DNA of 64,000 bases from Histoplasma ohiense. Lineage: Eukaryota > Ascomycota > Eurotiomycetes > Onygenales > Ajellomycetaceae. Under the pieces are notes generated by a model. That model made no database searches. It was not told the DNA's origin and worked only from the letters and a program-made list of their open reading frames with translations. Made by a program: the position numbers and the translations under genes. Shown piece by piece: positions 59,629 to 64,000 of this stretch; positions within the stretch are counted from its first letter, which is position 1; every line of letters starts with the position of its first letter. The DNA lies in NCBI GenBank assembly GCA_017607445.1, contig JAEVHH010000004.1:5828001-5892000 (forward strand), read 5' to 3'.

Positions 59629-61044
59629 ATTGGAAGCTCCTAGTCTAGGATTGGAAAAGTGAAAACCGCGCAAATATCGGTGGTTCGTGGGCTCGTGACA
59701 AATAACGGGATGGTTGATACGTTGTGAAACGTAGTAATATATAAAAAAGAAATCACGTAATTACTGGCCTCGTCTTTCTTGAGTCGTCCTATATTACCAG
59801 CTAAATAAAAAAAAATAAAAAGAACTAAAATAGAAATATTGTGTTGCAAGGACGCAGGGAACCTTTATTAGCCAGTGATGCAATGGCGTCATGGATGACC
59901 TAGCTATCTTTGGCAGCTTTTTCTCTATGAAGGCAAAGCAAAACCAATGAAATGAAAATGAAATAAAGAAGAAACTATATGTAATTGAACAAAAGTCAAT
60001 TAGGTCAACGAAGCAGAAGGTTGGAAAGGAGAAAAGAGACCGTAGAGCAAAATTGAAGGAGACTTGAATGAACCTTGTCACCTGACTCGGCGGCTTTGCG
60101 TGCATGTGAACCAGGAAAGGTCGGGCCGAAGGTTGTCCCGGATTATGTAACAGCCTTCGCCGGGATTAGGAAGCCTTGAAAGAAGATTGAAATATGGATG
60201 AAATATTAGGCCTCTAGGGCAAAAGAGCTCAATCACCACCAGCGCCGTGGTGGTATAGAGGGTACGAATCACCCAATCCAATCCCCCCAACATGAAATAA
60301 GGCATCGTTTCCCCTCGCTAAATACGTACATCACAAAAAAGCTTCCGCATCATCGTTGAAAAAAAGAGATGATTTGAGAATATGGAAGAACGGAGAACGC
60401 CGGAAGAAAACAAAAAGAAACAAGAACGGCACACGCCATGAACATCAGTATTATATTGTAAAAAGTTAAAAATAAAAGTAAACTTAAGAGGCCGTTATTT
60501 TTCTCGCTGTACTCCCAGTGTTGATGTGAAATACTCAAGTCGATCACCAAAAAAGCGAGGAGAGATACCGCATTCAAAGGTAATATGGAGTTGTGTGCGT
60601 AACCAAAAATGCAAGAAAGCAGCAAACACATGAAATTGCAAGCGGGTTCACAGATGCAAGTTTGCATATATATGAAGAAGGATATTCCACAGAACGGAAG
60701 CGAAGGGGGGATCGGGAGGCATGAAAAGCCCCAGTGGGGAACATGTTTGCTTCTCCCCAAAATCAAGTGCAGACATTTCGCGAGTGGAGGGCAATGTACA
60801 GGGGGGTCAAATGGACAGTGAATTACGACCGTAGAAATTATATAAGTAAGCAATATATAATGCAGAGAGTGAACGATATGCAAAACTTTCGTAAATTTGC
60901 CAACTGGTAGGTATTAAATCAAACGTAATATTGGATAAATAGGTGAAATCGTATCCTGACGTGAACCGTGCATAGAAAGACTGGGTTACGTTAGCCCCAC
61001 AGGAGTAAGAAACCCATCAGGGGTGAGCCGGGTAGGGAAAGGTT
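59629..61044. other. Intergenic: ABCD promoter and 3' flank of LRR gene
   Basis: A/T-rich sequence with long A and T runs and no supported reading frame. The ABCD gene promoter should lie in 59629-60100. Confidence 0.45.
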
Positions 61045-64000
61045 TCATCCCGTCCCTACCAGCCCAGCATTAATCTGTGCCGCTATCTGGCTAGCCTTAA
61101 AGGTTTCAAAAGACTCCGGATCTTGTTCGCGAAGCGCAAGCAACTCTTCTATATTCGCCCCTAGCTCTTCGAGCGCTTTATCAGGCCCTACAAGCTCGAT
61201 GCGAGACCGCATTTCAGAACTCCGGAGACGCTCGAGCTTTTCACGTAAGGCGTTAATTCGCGCCTCGTCCGGGCCTTGGGAGGGGTTATCCGCCTCAACT
61301 TCGAGGTCAGTGCAAATGATATCTCTGCTGATATGTTGTTGGAAGCGGTGAACTCTGCCTTCCTCTGAGGTGAGGGCTTTCGAGTGTAGGGATGTGTTTG
61401 AGCTCGTGCGAGATAAACGAATGGAGTAACGATCCGCCTCTTCATCGTCGATGGCTGTGTCTGGATATTGATCATTATCTGGGCTCTGGCTTAGGTTGGT
61501 TGGGGCAAGAATTGCGGAATGGTCTAGTTTAGACTGTTCTCCATAATCGTCCACGGATGAGTGGGACGGAGTCCGTTGAGGAAGTGAACTTCTGGTGGGA
61601 TCTAATTGGGCAGAAAGGCGTGTATCTGGGAATTCATCTTCGAAGCGTTGGATTACCCTTTGCAGGGTAAAATCGAGAAATTGAAGTCTTCCTATCAATA
61701 AGTATAGTTTGTAAGTTATGGCTTTTTGGATAAACGAAGTATAGCAAAAGCATCGATGAAGATAACATACGATACTTCGATTCATTGCCGGCCCTGTCCT
61801 CTCGAACAAGAACCGGTTGCAATCGAACACGGATTCTCCGGGCAGAATTTAAGAGGTTCTTCGACATGTCACGCGGCTTTTTGTTTCCAACGCTGCTTGT
61901 GCGATGGAGTGGGCTAGACATGCCGCTGGGAGGCGGGGTTATATCGCCCATACCCTCCAGAGAATGGTGGTTGGCATTACCAAGGCAGACTCCTAGAGCC
62001 TTTACCAGCCCGGTACCGCCAATAACATAATCCTCATCAGGAGCTGGTTTCGCCGGATCATTCCCCTCATCATCCACGTTTCCAACAATGTGCCTGATGA
62101 TATCTGGAACGGGAACGGGGTGTTCTTCCATAGTTGTGCCGTCAGAAAGTTCCTTCACAAGTTCACCACGCTCGAGGTTGCGAAGAGAATAGGCTACAAT
62201 TTGGGCTGCTAGGGCCTTGACAATTTCATTGTTGTCTGCAGCCGGCACGTCTATATCTATTGCGATGAGGGTATGTGAGACGCGGACCGCTGTCATCAAT
62301 GATGCATATAATGCGCAAGCCTCTTCCTGGGCAGGGGCATCCTTGGCTGCGGCCAAGGCGGCAATGGCGGGATTCTCTAAAATATTGATATGGCATAGCC
62401 GATTGCAATCAGGTAATATTTCCGCAAGAGCAATGGCATGATCTGGAGAGAGGCTGACGTCCGCCAAGTGTATTCTCTTCAATTCAGCCATTTGTGGAAG
62501 AAAGTGTCGTAACATTGCAAGCGAGTCTGGCTGATTTGCAAACAAGTTCGGATTATGGGAAAGGTCAATAAATCGGAAATTTGGCAACCCCGCTAGTGCT
62601 TGGAGAAGGGAATATAGAGGCTTTGGTGTTAAAGAACAATCTGCCAGGCTTAAAGCACAGAGTGGATGGTCTTTCATCTTGTGAATTGCCGACGACAACG
62701 ATCCCAGATGGTCTCCGAGATTGTTTCCTCCCAAATCAAGTCCCTCGCAGAAACCAGCCTGCAAATAGCGTATGACATGTCCCAATCCTTCCGCTATCAA
62801 GTTGTTGTTTGCGACTCCCAATCTTCGAAGTTCGACAGTCGTCGCCGCATCGCAAATTTTGGAAAGATCTTCAGTAGACGGATAACATTCACTGATTACT
62901 AGCTCTTCCAAGTGGTTTCCCGCAAGCCGCTCAGTTAACGCCTTCGCGAAAACCGTAGATACTTCCACCGTTGGATTGCTGGGTTTTGACAAGGGGCTAG
63001 TTGGTCTGATCGCGGGAACCGGAGCCTGCGGGAAGGGAATTCCTGATAGGTCGATGCCGATGAGGGATCTTGACATATGAATGAAAAGCGCGATGTGCCG
63101 CCATCCATCGTTACCGATCTTGGGATTACCCTTTAAAGACAACTTTTCGATTACACCAGCTCTCTCCCCACTGTGGGATACATGGCCGCCGAGCTTCTTG
63201 CAATGTCTTCGTAACCTTGATTCTTCGAGAGTTCTTGTGGACAACAATCCAGAAAGGATAACCCGTACCGCTTCATCAGTGAGGCCACAATTTTGTAATA
63301 TTAGTTTGCGGACGGGAACGAGAGCAAGCCAATCGGCGAAGGTAACAACGTCCGGTAGCGTCATGCATAGTCCACTTAGATCTAGCACAGCAACAGTACC
63401 ATGCGACTCTGCGAGGCCCGAAGATTGTGAAGAGATCTGTTCAACAAGCTTCTTTAGAACGCCAGTTTCCCGTAGTTGACAGCATCGGCGATATATCCGC
63501 AGAGGGTCAGTCGTTGGTTGGTCCTGGCCTCGCGTGGAATGGAGAGAAGATGGTCCTTTGTCACGGGTAAATTGAATTGGGATAGCTCCATTCGCCTCCG
63601 CCTGCCTTCTCTTTCTCTCCTTGCGCTCTTTTCGCTCCTCTTCAGACCGCTTCTTCTTCTCCTGCTTTCTTGTTTGCTCCTTGACACCAACAGCCTTTTC
63701 ACCTTCTTTAGCAGGAGCCGACCGTAACGTTTCTGCAGAATCGGTACTCGGAGCTACATCGGATGGTCCGCCATGAGCGCCAGCCAGTGGTTTAAGGGTT
63801 ACGTCTTCAGCCTTTCCCGTTGCTTTAGAGTCTTGTCTCTTGAAAGCTCTGATTTGATCGACCATTGTTGATTTCTTCTTCGCAGGAGCTTGCTGCGGGG
63901 CGTGGGGAGAAGTTGATTCCGTAGGTTGTTGTGATGGAGCTTCCACTTCGGATTCAGACCGCCGGGAGGTCCCCGCAATTTCCACATCGACACAAAAGGC
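61045..64000 (-). CDS. Leucine-rich-repeat protein, possibly the fungal Mhp1-like family (5' end cut)
   Basis: Two minus-strand exons: from the window edge (open at 64000) to 61771, and 61691-61045; the intron keeps frame (ESKYR / RLQFLDFTLQ). At least 958 residues are visible. The N-terminal part is Pro/Ser-rich, then KKKSTMVDQIRAFKRQDSK and a Lys/Glu/Arg-rich coil (about 105-135). The middle (190-620) has irregular leucine-rich repeats such as VAVLDLSGLCMTLPDV, KLILQNCGLTDEAV, LSLKGNPKIGNDGW, GLDLGGNNLGDHLGSL and FRFIDLSHNPNLF. The C-terminus is acidic, with a coiled coil near 890-950 (INALREKLERLRSSEMRSRIELV). Similar LRR proteins in filamentous fungi are annotated as cell-wall biogenesis/Mhp1-like; I hold that name loosely. 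No transmembrane segment is visible. Confidence 0.75.

Noticed and set aside
1..64000. Biosynthetic cluster, CRISPR array, prophage or defence system
   Set aside because: The genes are unrelated housekeeping and signalling genes on mixed strands. No spaced direct-repeat arrays, no polyketide or peptide synthases, and no phage genes were seen.

Overview
This window is nuclear DNA from a filamentous ascomycete. The genes carry short GT-AG introns of roughly 45-220 bases with CTAAC/CTGAC-like branch sites. The proteins (Srf1-like, GanB-type G-alpha, PAC1/NudF, SakA/HogA, Avl9, Mns1) look like those of Eurotiomycetes, most likely Onygenales (Ajellomycetaceae-like). That placement is by eye only. 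There are no bacterial operons, CRISPR arrays, rRNA genes or intact mobile elements.

Layout. 0-16.9 kb is gene-dense: the 3' part of an unknown basic protein (+), an IRC5/HELLS-type SNF2 ATPase (+), END3 (-, convergent), a mitochondrial K+/H+ exchange-related protein (-), divergent from an SRF1-like membrane protein (+), a wrecked YjlB-type cupin (-), an SCF cullin (+) and a C2H2 zinc-finger protein (+). 16.9-29.2 kb is gene-poor and holds only the six-exon group III G-alpha gene (-), many simple repeats and a broken HNH-type gene (-) that abuts PAC1/nudF (+). 30.8-42.5 kb is again sparse: one aminoglycoside-phosphotransferase-fold kinase (-), a very AT-rich LTR-like patch near 35.8-36.2 kb, and the nine-exon HOG1/sakA MAP kinase (+) behind about 5.8 kb without a convincing gene. 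42.5-64 kb is dense again: AVL9 (+), ER mannosidase I (-), a hotdog thioesterase (+), glycogen phosphorylase (+), a peroxisomal ABCD transporter (-) and the 3' part of an LRR protein (-).

The genes are housekeeping and signalling genes, not a cluster. Several belong to related cell systems. HOG1 and G-alpha are stress and nutrient signalling, with glycogen phosphorylase a plausible metabolic output. END3, AVL9, MNS1 and SRF1 are membrane traffic and ER/lipid functions. The cullin is SCF ubiquitylation, IRC5 is chromatin and PAC1 is dynein.

I rebuilt exon structures by hand from splice signals and reading-frame continuity. Each multi-exon model listed as complete sums to a whole number of codons. 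I found no convincing new multi-gene system. The points most worth checking are the two gene relics (cupin and HNH), the antisense reading frame across PAC1 exon 1, the unusual introns (one GC-AG, one GTCCGT donor, exons of 13, 17 and 18 bases), the very long poly-T tracts inside introns, and the LTR-like AT-rich patch.
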